NCBI RefSeq assembly: GCF_046630315.1
Contig: NZ_LQBD01000008.1
Location: 62,001 to 126,000, forward strand
Direction of reading: 5' to 3'
Source of the DNA: Brucella anthropi_A
Lineage (GTDB): Bacteria > Pseudomonadota > Alphaproteobacteria > Rhizobiales > Rhizobiaceae
Length of the DNA: 64,000 nucleotides
Shown piece by piece: positions 9,036 through 18,248 of this stretch. The notes beneath the pieces were generated by a model. That model was not told the origin of the DNA and did no database searches. It saw only the letters and a list, made by a program, of their open reading frames with translations. The position numbers and the translations under genes were made by a program. Numbering within the stretch: position 1 is the first letter of the stretch; each line of letters opens with the position of its first letter.

Positions 9036-10139
9036 TCAGGTATTGAAGCGGAACAGCATCACATCGCCGTCATGGACGATGTATTCCTTGCCTTCGTCGC
9101 GTGCCTTGCCGGCTTCCTTCGCTCCGACTTCGCCATTGTATTTGACATAGTCTTCATAGGCGATGGTCTGGGCGCGGATGAAGCCGCGCTCGAAATCGGT
9201 GTGGATGACACCGGCGGCAGCCGGGGCCTTGGTGCCGCGCTTGATGGTCCAGGCGCGGGTTTCCTTCGGGCCTGCCGTGAAATAGGTGATGAGGTCGAGA
9301 AGCTTGTAACCGGCGCGGATCAGGCGGTCGAGGCCGGGCTCCTCAAGGTCCATGCTTTCCAGATATTCCTTCGCTTCCTCATCGGGAAGCTGCGCGACTT
9401 CCGCCTCGATGGCAGCCGAAATGATGACCGTCTGCGCGCCCTGTTCCTCGGCCATCGTATCGACGGCGGCGCTGTATGCATTGCCCTTGGCGGCATCGCT
9501 TTCGGCGACGTTGCAGACATAAAGAACCGGCTTGGAGGTCAGGAGGTTCAGGCCCTTCAGCGTCAGCAGGTCTTCCGGCGAAATGTCCTTCAGCATCAGG
9601 CGGACCGGCTGGCCGTTCTGGAGAAGCTCAAGGGCTGCTTCCATCACCGGCAGGATGGTGAGGGCTTCCTTGTCCTTGCCTGTCGCGCGCTTGCGGATCT
9701 GCACGATGCGGCGCTCGATGCTTTCGAGGTCCGACAGCATCAGCTCCGTTTCAACCGTCTGGGCGTCCGATACTGGATCGATGCGGCCCTCGACATGGGT
9801 GATGTCGTCATCCTCGAAGCAGCGCAGCACATGCACGATGGCATCGACTTCGCGGATATTGGCGAGGAACTGGTTGCCAAGACCTTCACCCTTTGAAGCG
9901 CCGCGCACGAGGCCGGCAATGTCCACGAAATTGATGCGGGTCGGTATGATTTCCTTCGAACCGGCAATCTTTGCAATCTCGCTCTGGCGCGGATCGGGAA
10001 CCGCCACTTCGCCGGTGTTCGGCTCGATGGTGCAGAAAGGATAGTTTGCGGCCTGTGCGGCGGCCGTCTTGGTCAGCGCGTTGAAAAGCGTCGACTTGCC
10101 AACATTCGGCAGACCGACAATGCCGCATTTGAAACCCAT
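9036..10139 (-). CDS. ychF: Redox-regulated ATPase YchF (Obg-family)
   Basis: 367 residues, full length. YchF is an Obg-type P-loop protein that prefers ATP to GTP and associates with ribosomes; it is linked to stress and peroxide responses. The G1 loop GLPNVGKSTLFNAL is at the N-terminus, a coiled-coil region occupies the middle, and a TGS domain forms the C-terminus (YFTAGPKETRAWTI onward). It follows pth and rplY on the same strand, a common bacterial neighbourhood, and probably belongs to a rplY-pth-ychF transcription unit with a 61-nt gap to pth. Confidence 0.96.
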   Translation of the reverse strand: MGFKCGIVGLPNVGKSTLFNALTKTAAAQAANYPFCTIEPNTGEVAVPDPRQSEIAKIAGSKEIIPTRINFVDIAGLVRGASKGEGLGNQFLANIREVDAIVHVLRCFEDDDITHVEGRIDPVSDAQTVETELMLSDLESIERRIVQIRKRATGKDKEALTILPVMEAALELLQNGQPVRLMLKDISPEDLLTLKGLNLLTSKPVLYVCNVAESDAAKGNAYSAAVDTMAEEQGAQTVIISAAIEAEVAQLPDEEAKEYLESMDLEEPGLDRLIRAGYKLLDLITYFTAGPKETRAWTIKRGTKAPAAAGVIHTDFERGFIRAQTIAYEDYVKYNGEVGAKEAGKARDEGKEYIVHDGDVMLFRFNT

Positions 10140-10200
10140 GATCGTACCTATCAGACTAGAATTTTCTTGGTGTGGCTATGCGTCATAGGACGGCACAGCG

Positions 10201-10953
<753 letters not shown>

Positions 10954-10972
10954 GGTTTGAGCCCCTAAATAA

Positions 10973-11596
10973 TTACTCGGCGTCCTTGGCTTCTTCCGCA
11001 GCGCCTTCAGCAGCTTCTTCCGACTTCAGGCCGGCAGGCGCAGCAATGGTGGCGATGGTGAAGTCGCGATCCTGGATGGCAGGCGTCACGCCCTTCGGCA
11101 GCTTGATTGCCGAAATGTGGACGGAGTCGCCGATTTCGAGGCCGGTCAGGTCGACTTCGAGTGCTTCCGGAATTGCATTGGCCGGAACGATCAGTTCAAC
11201 GTCGTGACGAACGATGTTGAGAACGCCGCCGCGCTTGATGCCGGGAGCTGCTTCTTCGTTCTTGAAGTGAACCGGAACATTCACGTGGACGACCGACTTC
11301 GCGGAAACACGCAGGAAGTCGACATGCTGCGGGAAGTCACGGACCGGATCCAGCTGGTAGTCCTTCGGGAGGACCTGAATCTTCTTGCCGTCCACTTCGA
11401 TCGTGGCAACCGTGGTCTTGAAGCCACCGCCATGGATCTTGTAGAAAATCTCCTTGTAGGAGACGGCGATTGCGAGGGGCTCCTGCTTGTCGCCATAGAT
11501 GACTGCAGGAATCTGGCCGTTGCGACGCAGTTCGCGGGAGGACCCCTTACCAACCCGGGTACGCAGATCGGCCTTGAGCACGTAAGTCTCGCTCAT
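10973..11596 (-). CDS. rplY: 50S ribosomal protein L25, general stress protein Ctc form
   Basis: 207 residues, the long Ctc-type L25 with an N-terminal 5S-rRNA-binding domain and a C-terminal beta-rich domain, ending in an acidic Ala/Glu tail. It binds 5S rRNA in the large subunit. ATG 11596 follows AAAGGAAA; the TTG five codons upstream is rejected. It is the first gene of the rplY-pth(-ychF) unit. A sigma-70-like promoter lies at 11778-11806, giving a leader of roughly 175 nt that contains a short palindrome. Confidence 0.95.
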   Translation of the reverse strand: MSETYVLKADLRTRVGKGSSRELRRNGQIPAVIYGDKQEPLAIAVSYKEIFYKIHGGGFKTTVATIEVDGKKIQVLPKDYQLDPVRDFPQHVDFLRVSAKSVVHVNVPVHFKNEEAAPGIKRGGVLNIVRHDVELIVPANAIPEALEVDLTGLEIGDSVHISAIKLPKGVTPAIQDRDFTIATIAAPAGLKSEEAAEGAAEEAKDAE

Positions 11597-11639
11597 GGCA
11601 TTTCCTTTCAATGTTACTGGAGTGTCGCCTGCTTTCCGC

Positions 11640-11675
11640 GCATGATCTTGTCCGAAAACCGGTTAGGGATCATGC
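11640..11675. repeat. Short CCGGTT-centred palindrome
   Basis: The arms GCATGATC and GATCATGC enclose CCGAAAACCGGTTAGG. It is a short member of the palindrome family also seen at 24345, 34735, 49512, 55643 and 58436. It lies in the predicted rplY leader. Confidence 0.7.
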
Positions 11676-11777
11676 TTCAACAAACGACATGAAACAGCCC
11701 GTATCGTCTGTCACAGGGTGAAAGACCGGACCGCTCCATTCCGCGTTGCCTCCAAGGGTGTCTACGCGGATGGCGGT

Positions 11778-11806
11778 GCTATAGAGCATAGCGTGCGGCG
11801 GCGCAA
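11778..11806 (-). promoter_or_regulatory. Predicted promoter of rplY
   Basis: Read on the minus strand: TTGCGC (11806-11801), 17 nt, TATAGC (11783-11778). Its position upstream of rplY and the ideal spacing support it. Confidence 0.55.
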
Positions 11807-11843
11807 GTTTTTTGGGTTTGGCCGTTCAGAGGGCAGGCCACAG

Positions 11844-11872
11844 TTGAAAAAATGATCCCGATGGCCTATATT
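11844..11872 (+). promoter_or_regulatory. Strong sigma-70-like promoter of a small RNA
   Basis: TTGAAA (11844-11849), exactly 17 nt, TATATT (11867-11872). Transcription would start near G11879. No protein-coding gene follows closely on this strand; what follows is a hairpin-hairpin-T-run structure. Confidence 0.6.
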
Positions 11873-11878
11873 CGGATC

Positions 11879-11966
11879 GGTAGCTGAAGCGCGAACTCCA
11901 GCTACCGTATTCTTAGATAAAGATCTGTACCCGCACTGTAGCTCGCCAGCTGGTGCGGGTTTTCTT
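11879..11966 (+). ncRNA. Candidate small RNA, antisense to a 29-codon ORF
   Basis: About 88 nt. It begins directly after the predicted promoter with an 8-bp hairpin (GGTAGCTG 11879-11886, CAGCTACC 11899-11906). It ends with a 7-bp hairpin (CCCGCAC 11930-11936, GTGCGGG 11953-11959) followed by TTTTCTTTATT, a normal intrinsic terminator. It overlaps the last two thirds of the small ORF on the other strand. I do not recognise it as a known alphaproteobacterial family. It could be the antitoxin RNA of a type I pair or an independent small RNA. Confidence 0.5.
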
Positions 11967-12002
11967 TATTCTAAGTGTGAATCTAATGGGTATTAACCAC
12001 AT
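11913..12002 (-). CDS. Small ORF, 29 residues, basic and hydrophobic, possible toxic peptide
   Basis: It starts MWLIPIRF and ends RVQIFI, with two tryptophans, eight Arg/Lys and no acidic residue. The ATG at 12002 is preceded by GGAGGTGA, a near-perfect complement to the 16S rRNA 3' end, with 8 nt between GGAGG and the start, stronger than that of most real genes in this window. Upstream, CACCTC near 12043-12048 could pair with GAGGTG of this site and hide it. Small cationic hydrophobic peptides of this size are typical of type I toxins (AapA, Ibs and TisB types), but I recognise no family. It could instead be a chance ORF or a leader peptide. Confidence 0.4.
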   Translation of the reverse strand: MWLIPIRFTLRIKKTRTSWRATVRVQIFI

Positions 12003-12273
12003 AGAGTTCACCTCCGAATAGAGAGCAAAGCCTTTGCCACGGTCGAGGTGGCTCATCCTCCCCGACGCGCCCGCTGGCTGGACGCTTGCTGCTTTTGCCC
12101 CCTGATCCAATTGCTATCAAAACTTTTGGTTGAAATCTACTGCCCGGCATCTGTGGGCATTTGTCTTAACGGGTGGCATTGAGCGCATCAAAGATGTTAA
12201 GCGAATGCCTGATCGACTGGCGGCTTGACCGTACGAGTCGTCTGTTCCTGCAATGTTGAAACAAGGAGGCGAG
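12003..12273. other. Leader of the small ORF and of the HerA-like gene
   Basis: This holds the 5' region of the small minus-strand ORF and, on the plus strand, the region before the ATPase gene. The AAGGAGG at 12263-12269 is the ribosome binding site of the ATPase. No convincing promoter hexamers for either direction were found. Confidence 0.35.
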
Positions 12274-13833
12274 ATGCAGGTCGGTATCGACATGGGTATC
12301 GCTGCTGGGGGTTCTGTCACTGGTAGCGGTTCTGCCTCGGCAGCGGCGCTTGGCGGTGGCAAGCAGGCCATGCTTGATCTTGAAGAGCTTCTCGCCACGC
12401 GCCTGCTCGTGCAGGGCAATTCCGGTTCCGGCAAGTCGCATCTCCTGCGCCGCCTGCTGGAACAGAGTGCGCAATGGGTGCAGCAGTGCATCGTCGATCC
12501 CGAAGGCGATTTCGTCACGCTGGCCGATCTTTACGGCCATGTCGTTGTCGATGCCGCCCGCACGGAAGCCGAACTGACCCGCATTGCCGGACGCATCCGC
12601 CAGCATCGCGTTTCTGTCGTGCTCAATCTGGAAGGGCTGGACGTCGAGCAGCAGATGCGCTCGGCCGCGGCTTTTCTTGGCGGTCTTTTCGATGCGGAGC
12701 GCGATTATTGGTATCCGATGCTGGTGGTTGTGGACGAGGCGCAGCTTTTTGCGCCCGCTGCCGCAGGTGAAGTGTCGGACGAAGCGCGCAAGCTTTCGCT
12801 GGGCGCCATGACCAATCTCATGTGCCGCGGCCGCAAGCGCGGGCTGGCTGGTGTCATCGCCACGCAGCGACTGGCGAAGCTTGCCAAGAATGTCGCTGCC
12901 GAAGCCTCCAATTTCCTGATGGGGCGCACCTTCCTCGATATCGACATGGCGCGCGCCGCCGATCTTCTCGGCATGGAGCGCCGCCAGGCTGAAATGTTCC
13001 GCGATTTGCAGCGCGGCCATTTCGTGGCGCTGGGGCCTGCTTTGTCCCGCCGTCCTCTGCCGATCAAGATCGGCAAGGTGGAAACATCGGCGCGGTCCTC
13101 TTCGCCGAAACTGATGCCGCTTCCCGATGCGCCGGAAGATGCGCGCGATCTGATCTTCACGCCCGCGCCGGAAGAGATTCGCACCGTGGCGCGCCGCGCC
13201 CCGCCGCCACCGCCGCCGCCTTCGACGGCGGAAATCCTGGCGCAGGTGGCAAAGCCGAAGCCGGAGGCGGAACCGGTCGAAGCGCCGCTTTTCCCCGGCA
13301 TCGTGGAAGCCGAACGCGAGGAGCTTCTGGAAAAGGTGATGCGCGAGATCGTGGATGATCCCGAAGCCTCGTTCCGCTCGGTTGCCGTTCTCTATCAGGA
13401 TTTTCTGGTGCGCTGCCGCATTCATCGTGTTCCCGGCGAGCCGCTGGCCTTGCCCGCCTTTCGGCGTCGGCTGGCCGTGGCGCAGGCCAGTATCGAAAGC
13501 GATGTCGCTAATGGCGAGACATGGCAGCAGGCGCTGTCACTTTCGGAAAGCCTGACCGACGATGTGCAGGGCGTGTTCCTGATCGTGGCGCAGGCAGCCG
13601 TCACCGGCGCGCCTTGCCCCTCCGACGCGGCTTTGGCGCGCGCCTATGGCACGCATTCGTTCAGCCGGGCCCGGCGTCTCCTGACCTATTTCGAAGAGCG
13701 CGGGCTTCTGGTCGTGCGCAACGATTTCAAGGGGCTGCGCATCGTCAACTTTCCCGATCTCGGCTGCGAGACCGCGCCGGGCGACCCGAATGCGCCGGAC
13801 GATTTTGCCGAAGAAGGTGCGGCGGCTGAGTAA
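12274..13833 (+). CDS. HerA-like P-loop ATPase (DUF87 family)
   Basis: 519 residues. The N-terminal two thirds is a HerA/FtsK-type ATPase: Walker A GNSGSGKSHLL near residue 50 and Walker B VVVDEAQLF near 155, with a conserved ATQRLAKL segment. A proline stretch (seven Pro near residue 310) links it to a C-terminal helical region that may bind DNA or a partner. ATG 12274 follows a strong AAGGAGG; an ATG seven codons upstream is in frame but poorly placed. HerA-type ATPases move DNA or act with nucleases, but no NurA-like gene is near, so the role is unknown. Confidence 0.75.
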   Translation: MQVGIDMGIAAGGSVTGSGSASAAALGGGKQAMLDLEELLATRLLVQGNSGSGKSHLLRRLLEQSAQWVQQCIVDPEGDFVTLADLYGHVVVDAARTEAELTRIAGRIRQHRVSVVLNLEGLDVEQQMRSAAAFLGGLFDAERDYWYPMLVVVDEAQLFAPAAAGEVSDEARKLSLGAMTNLMCRGRKRGLAGVIATQRLAKLAKNVAAEASNFLMGRTFLDIDMARAADLLGMERRQAEMFRDLQRGHFVALGPALSRRPLPIKIGKVETSARSSSPKLMPLPDAPEDARDLIFTPAPEEIRTVARRAPPPPPPPSTAEILAQVAKPKPEAEPVEAPLFPGIVEAEREELLEKVMREIVDDPEASFRSVAVLYQDFLVRCRIHRVPGEPLALPAFRRRLAVAQASIESDVANGETWQQALSLSESLTDDVQGVFLIVAQAAVTGAPCPSDAALARAYGTHSFSRARRLLTYFEERGLLVVRNDFKGLRIVNFPDLGCETAPGDPNAPDDFAEEGAAAE

Positions 13834-13904
13834 ACCTGTGAAAACCGTCATGAACCTGTAATGATTGTCAGCAAGAGCTTGGTCGGATCATTCAGGATGA
13901 CAGC

Positions 13905-15191
13905 GTGACACAGCCGGATTTCAAAGAACTTTTCACGACCTTCGGCAAGATCGGCCTTCTGTCCTTCGGCGGTCCGGCGGCGCAGATCGCCATGCTGCAA
14001 CGTGTCCTCGTGGATGAAAAGAAATGGATGGATCAGGAGCGGCTGATCCATGCGCTCAATTTCTGCATGTTGCTGCCGGGGCCGGAAGCCATGCAGCTTG
14101 CCACCTATTCCGGCTGGGCGGTGAAAGGCTGGCGCGGCGGGTTGCTGGCGGGGCTGCTGTTTGTTCTGCCCGGTGCGGCGGTGATGCTCGCGCTCTCCGC
14201 GCTTTATATCGCGCTTGGCCATGTGGAGATCGTCGCCGGGCTGCTGTTCGGCCTGAAAGCTGCGGTTCTGGCCGTGGTTTTCGAGGCGCTGTACCGGATG
14301 GGAAAGCGCACACTCGCTTCCGGCTTTTCCTATTGCGTAGCCGTTGCGGCATTCATTGCGATAGCGCTTTTGAAACTGCCATTTCCGCTCGTCATTCTGC
14401 TCGCGGCTCTTGTGGGCGGGTTACGGCACGTCGTTCAGGGGAATGGCACCGCCACAGTTCTGGGCGAGGCGGCACCCGGTGCCTTGCGGGAATTTGTGCG
14501 GCAGGCGCTGATCTGGGCTGGGCTGTGGCTCGCGCCGCTCCTCGCGCTTTACCTCATTTTCGGCGGCAGCCATGTCTTCGTGCAGGAAGCGGCTTTCTTC
14601 TCAAAGCTGGCGGCGGTGACATTTGGTGGGGCCTATGCCGCGCTTTCCTATACAGCGCAGCAGGCGGTCGAGCATTTCGGCTGGATGAAGCCGGGCGAGA
14701 TGCTGACCGGGCTTGGGCTGGCCGAAACCACGCCGGGGCCGCTGATCCTCGTGCTGGTCTTTGTGGGCTTTGTGGGGGCTGCGAACCTGTCGGGCCTGCC
14801 GCCGCTTGTCGGCGGATTTTTCGGCGGGTTGATCGCGCTGTGGTTTACCTTCGTGCCGTGTTTTCTCTGGATATTGGCGGGCGCGCCTTTCGTGGAGCGA
14901 CTGCGTCAGCTGCGCTGGCTGTCGGCCATGATGGGCGGGATCACGGCTGCGGTCGTCGGCGTGATTGCCAATCTGGCGCTGTGGTTCTCGCTGCATGTCC
15001 TGTTTGCGCAGGTGGTGGAGAAGGCTGTCGGCCCGTTTTCGCTGCCGCTGCCGGTCTGGAGCACAATAGACAATGCCGCCGTCCTGATCGCAGGCGCGGC
15101 GGCATTGCTGCTTGTGGTCTTCAGGATGAACATGCCGCTCGTGCTGTTGCTGGCGGCATGTTTCGGAATTGTGATCCGACTGGTGTTCTAG
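13905..15191 (+). CDS. chrA: Chromate transporter, two-domain ChrA type
   Basis: 428 residues with 10-12 hydrophobic segments. It is built of two homologous CHR halves: the first has LSFGGPAAQIAM near residue 20, and the second has the related TFGGAYAAL near residue 240 and AETTPGPL near 270. ChrA exports chromate, probably as a sulfate analogue. GTG 13905 follows an AGGA site. No chrB or other resistance genes are adjacent, so the natural substrate may be different. Its stop overlaps that of the convergent prs by four nt. Confidence 0.85.
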   Translation: MTQPDFKELFTTFGKIGLLSFGGPAAQIAMLQRVLVDEKKWMDQERLIHALNFCMLLPGPEAMQLATYSGWAVKGWRGGLLAGLLFVLPGAAVMLALSALYIALGHVEIVAGLLFGLKAAVLAVVFEALYRMGKRTLASGFSYCVAVAAFIAIALLKLPFPLVILLAALVGGLRHVVQGNGTATVLGEAAPGALREFVRQALIWAGLWLAPLLALYLIFGGSHVFVQEAAFFSKLAAVTFGGAYAALSYTAQQAVEHFGWMKPGEMLTGLGLAETTPGPLILVLVFVGFVGAANLSGLPPLVGGFFGGLIALWFTFVPCFLWILAGAPFVERLRQLRWLSAMMGGITAAVVGVIANLALWFSLHVLFAQVVEKAVGPFSLPLPVWSTIDNAAVLIAGAAALLLVVFRMNMPLVLLLAACFGIVIRLVF

Positions 15192-16120
15192 TCGAACAGG
15201 CTCGAAACGGACTCTTCCGCTGCCGTGCGCGCAATGGCTTCGCCGATCAGGTCCGAGATCGACAGCACGCGGATATTCGGCGCATCGTTGATGGCGGTGG
15301 TCGGCTGGATGGAATCGGTGATGACCAGTTCCTTCAGCTTCGATGAGGCGATACGGGCAACCGCGCCGCCGGACAGAACGCCATGCGTGATATAGGCGGT
15401 GACGCTGTTCGCGCCCTTGGCCAGCAGGGCCTCGGCTGCATTGCAGAGCGTGCCGCCGGAATCGACGATATCGTCGAACAGCAGGCAGTCCTTGCCGGAA
15501 ACATCGCCGATGACGTTCATCACTTCCGATTCACCTGGACGTTCGCGGCGCTTGTCGACGATGGCAAGCTGCGCATCGATGCGCTTGGCGAGCGAACGGG
15601 CGCGCACCACGCCGCCGACGTCCGGCGAGACGACCATGCAATTGCCGGTGGCGTAATTGGCCTTCACATCGCGGGCGATGACCGGAACGGCATAGAGATT
15701 GTCGGTCGGGATATCGAAGAAGCCCTGGATCTGACCGGCGTGAAGGTCAAGCGTCAGAACGCGGTTGGCGCCGGCTTCGGTGATGAGGTTGGCGACGAGC
15801 TTGGCCGAGATCGGCGTGCGCGGGCCGGGCTTGCGGTCCTGACGGGCATAGCCGAAATAGGGCAGGACGGCGGTGATGCGACGGGCCGAGGAGCGGCGGA
15901 AGGCATCGATCATGATGAGCAGTTCCATCAGGTGATCGTTTGCCGGATAGGAGGTCGATTGCAGAACGAATACGTCTTCGCCGCGCACGTTTTCCTGAAT
16001 CTCCACGAAGATTTCCTGATCGGCGAAGCGGCGCACGCTGGCCTTGCCGAGTGGAATGTTGAGATATTGAGCAACGGATTCGGCAAGAACCCGGTTGGAG
16101 TTGCCTGCGAAAAGTTTCAT
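15188..16120 (-). CDS. prs: Ribose-phosphate pyrophosphokinase
   Basis: 310 residues. It makes PRPP from ribose 5-phosphate and ATP for purine, pyrimidine, histidine and tryptophan synthesis. The ATP-binding histidine segment (LDLHAGQIQGFF) and the PRPP loop (CLLFDDIVDSGGTLCNAA) are both intact. ATG 16120 begins MKLFAGNSN, the family N-terminus, so the 38-residue extension of the longer frame is rejected. Its 3' end overlaps the stop of chrA by four nt, leaving no room for a separate terminator. Confidence 0.96.
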   Translation of the reverse strand: MKLFAGNSNRVLAESVAQYLNIPLGKASVRRFADQEIFVEIQENVRGEDVFVLQSTSYPANDHLMELLIMIDAFRRSSARRITAVLPYFGYARQDRKPGPRTPISAKLVANLITEAGANRVLTLDLHAGQIQGFFDIPTDNLYAVPVIARDVKANYATGNCMVVSPDVGGVVRARSLAKRIDAQLAIVDKRRERPGESEVMNVIGDVSGKDCLLFDDIVDSGGTLCNAAEALLAKGANSVTAYITHGVLSGGAVARIASSKLKELVITDSIQPTTAINDAPNIRVLSISDLIGEAIARTAAEESVSSLFD

Positions 16121-16406
16121 TCTTTTGCCTCTGACGCCGATGCGGTCGCGGTTTGCAGTCTGGTTGTCGCAAAAGTCCGCCGGAGCGGACAATCTCGAAA
16201 ATTTTAAAGCTGCGTACTTGTCTGACGGGATCAAGTACAGCAGCTTGCAAGGTTCTTTCGGATGCCGGGGCTATTGCAAAGAGTCACAGTTATTGCAAGG
16301 CCCGACGGAACACAATTGCTGTAAAAAGCCCGGTTTTGCGCCTTTCCCACAATAGGCGGAACAGATTCAGCAAAAGATTTCAGTCTTTTGCTGACAAAGC
16401 AAGTTT
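16121..16406. other. Region between a lipoprotein gene and prs
   Basis: It contains an 11-bp hairpin (TCAGCAAAAGA 16367-16377 with TCTTTTGCTGA 16384-16394), probably ending the lipoprotein transcript on the minus strand, and the upstream region of prs. No gene is seen. Confidence 0.45.
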
Positions 16407-16994
16407 CTATGCGCGATTTGCCGCAAGCCAGGTGGAATATTCCTGCATGGTCCGGTCGGCGATTGCCTGCATGGCGGAAGCCGGGACGACGCTCCATGAG
16501 TCTGCGGCGGCACCTTGAACCTTTTCCTGTCCCTGTATGCGATGGAGACGGTTGCCGGAGGCATCCAGCACGTCCCAGACATAGAGAACAGTCGTCTGGT
16601 TGTCTTCCGAAAGAACCGAGAAATACCCCTTCATGATATAGGTGGCGCTTGGGTCATTATTGCCTGCAAGCTCGACGCCTTTCGCCCTGGCGTCATCATT
16701 CATGCGATGGGTGAGCGGCGTCACCACATTGACCGGCGCGCCGACGATGGGCGCGATATGCAGCTTGCCGGGCTTCAGCGCCGCGCTGCGCTGCGGTGCC
16801 GCTGCCGCGGTGGCTGGCGTGGTGGTGGCAGCCGGAGCGGCGGGGGCTGTGGCGGCCGCTTGACTGGCTGCCTGCTGGCTGCCTTGTACGTTCAGAGCGG
16901 ATTCCGTGCTGTTGCAGGCGGCGAGCAGGCTGGTCAGCGCTCCGGCAAGCAACAGCGTCATTGAAAGACGTGCCTTGTTCATGTTCGGCTTCAT
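16407..16994 (-). CDS. Predicted lipoprotein of unknown function
   Basis: 195 residues. A lipoprotein signal peptide ends at LLAAC (Cys 27), followed by an Ala/Pro/Thr-rich linker to about residue 70 and a compact C-terminal domain of about 120 residues (LHIAPIVGAPVNVV to YSTWLAANRA). I do not recognise the domain. The linker suggests it is anchored to the outer membrane with the domain reaching into the periplasm. The start is uncertain: AGGAG lies only one base before ATG 16994 and about 13 before ATG 16982. Confidence 0.7.
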   Translation of the reverse strand: MKPNMNKARLSMTLLLAGALTSLLAACNSTESALNVQGSQQAASQAAATAPAAPAATTTPATAAAAPQRSAALKPGKLHIAPIVGAPVNVVTPLTHRMNDDARAKGVELAGNNDPSATYIMKGYFSVLSEDNQTTVLYVWDVLDASGNRLHRIQGQEKVQGAAADSWSVVPASAMQAIADRTMQEYSTWLAANRA

Positions 16995-17087
16995 GCTCCT
17001 GAAGGCGCAGGTTTTCTGCGGTCGGGCATTTTCAGTTCGAAATGTCTATCGATCTTTCCCAATCTGCGCTTTATCGCTGATTGCGCC

Positions 17088-18239
17088 TCATTTGACAATC
17101 ATATCAAGAGAATGGCGGGATAATGGCTCCGCCGCGCCATTTGTCGTGAGATATGTCCGGCCAAGCGTCATTGCGGTCTGCGTGTCGGAATCGGTGATGA
17201 TCATATGCGCGAAAAGCGTCATGTCCGGCTGGATGGTTTCCGGGTTGCCGGCATAGAACATCTGCGGGTCCATCCATGATGGCGTGAAGCGCGCGCCGAC
17301 CGAATAGCCGCAGGCATTGAGCCGGTGGCGGGTGAGGCCGTGGGCTTCCATGGTCCGCGCATGGGCGTCGAACACGTCGCCGAATGTCGAGGCGGGCGTC
17401 ATCGCCGCTTCGACTGCTTCCAGCGCCTCGCGCGCGGCGGCATAAAGCTCCAGATGATGCGGGGTCGGCTTGCCCACGATCAGCGTGCGCATCATCGGCG
17501 CATGGTAATGGCGGAAAACGCCGGACCATTCGAGCGTGAGCTGGTCGTTCCCGTCGAGCTTGCGCCTGCCGGACTTGTAGCGGCAGAGCAGGGCGTCGTC
17601 GCCCGAGCCGATGATATATTCGTTCGCCGGATAATCGCCGTCGCCGGCAAAATTGGCGCTCATCATCGCGGCCAGAATATCGGCTTCGCTGGCCCCGCCT
17701 TTGGTCAGCTTGATCGCCGCATCGAGCGCGTCGTCGCTCAGTTGCGCGGCGCGCCTGGCATAGGCGATTTCGGCAGGGCTTTTGAGAAGGCGCAGCCGGT
17801 CCACCATGCCGGACGCATCGTAAAGCTTGGCAAAGCTCTGCAACTGTTCATCGAGCTTGCGGGCGTTCGCGCCCGTCAGGCCATGGGTCTGGTATTCGAT
17901 CCCGATCCTGCTGCCGAGCAGGTCAAGCTCCGTCAGGATGTTGCGCAGGTCGGCGGCCGGATTGGCATTGTCGCGGTCGGTCCACACGACGATGTTCTCG
18001 ATGTTCGAGGTGTGGCGCGCCTGCCGTAGATCGGCGGAGCGCGTCATCAGCACCATCGACCCGTCGGCCTTCACCACAAGGCACTGGAAGAAGCAGAAGC
18101 CGAACGTGTCATAGCCGGTCAGCCAATACATGCTCTCCTGTGCGAACAGCAGCAGCGCATCCAGCTTCTCCTCCTCCATCTTCAAGATCAGACGGTCGCG
18201 ACGGGCGGCGAATTCTTCCGGCTCGAAGTGAAGGGCCAT
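17088..18239 (-). CDS. M24 peptidase-like protein with altered metal site (ectoine hydrolase-like)
   Basis: 383 residues with a creatinase-type N-terminal domain (1-140) and a pita-bread C-terminal domain. It resembles the M24 family, with closest similarity by eye to DoeA/EutD ectoine hydrolases (NACGYSVGARF, SWMDPQMFYAGNP). The usual five metal ligands do not look conserved: LEWSG replaces the first aspartate motif, APMMRT replaces DxTRT, and Tyr takes the place of the GHGIG histidine. It may therefore not be a metallopeptidase at all. It lies 9 nt downstream of pgeF, in an apparent lgt-midA-pgeF unit. Confidence 0.75.
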   Translation of the reverse strand: MALHFEPEEFAARRDRLILKMEEEKLDALLLFAQESMYWLTGYDTFGFCFFQCLVVKADGSMVLMTRSADLRQARHTSNIENIVVWTDRDNANPAADLRNILTELDLLGSRIGIEYQTHGLTGANARKLDEQLQSFAKLYDASGMVDRLRLLKSPAEIAYARRAAQLSDDALDAAIKLTKGGASEADILAAMMSANFAGDGDYPANEYIIGSGDDALLCRYKSGRRKLDGNDQLTLEWSGVFRHYHAPMMRTLIVGKPTPHHLELYAAAREALEAVEAAMTPASTFGDVFDAHARTMEAHGLTRHRLNACGYSVGARFTPSWMDPQMFYAGNPETIQPDMTLFAHMIITDSDTQTAMTLGRTYLTTNGAAEPLSRHSLDMIVK

Positions 18240-18248
18240 GCGGTTCTC

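Noticed and set aside
12274..13833. HerA-like ATPase considered as part of an anti-phage defence system
   Set aside because: Defence HerA proteins come with a SIR2, DUF4297 or NurA partner. The neighbours here are a chromate transporter and translation genes, so no defence role can be supported.
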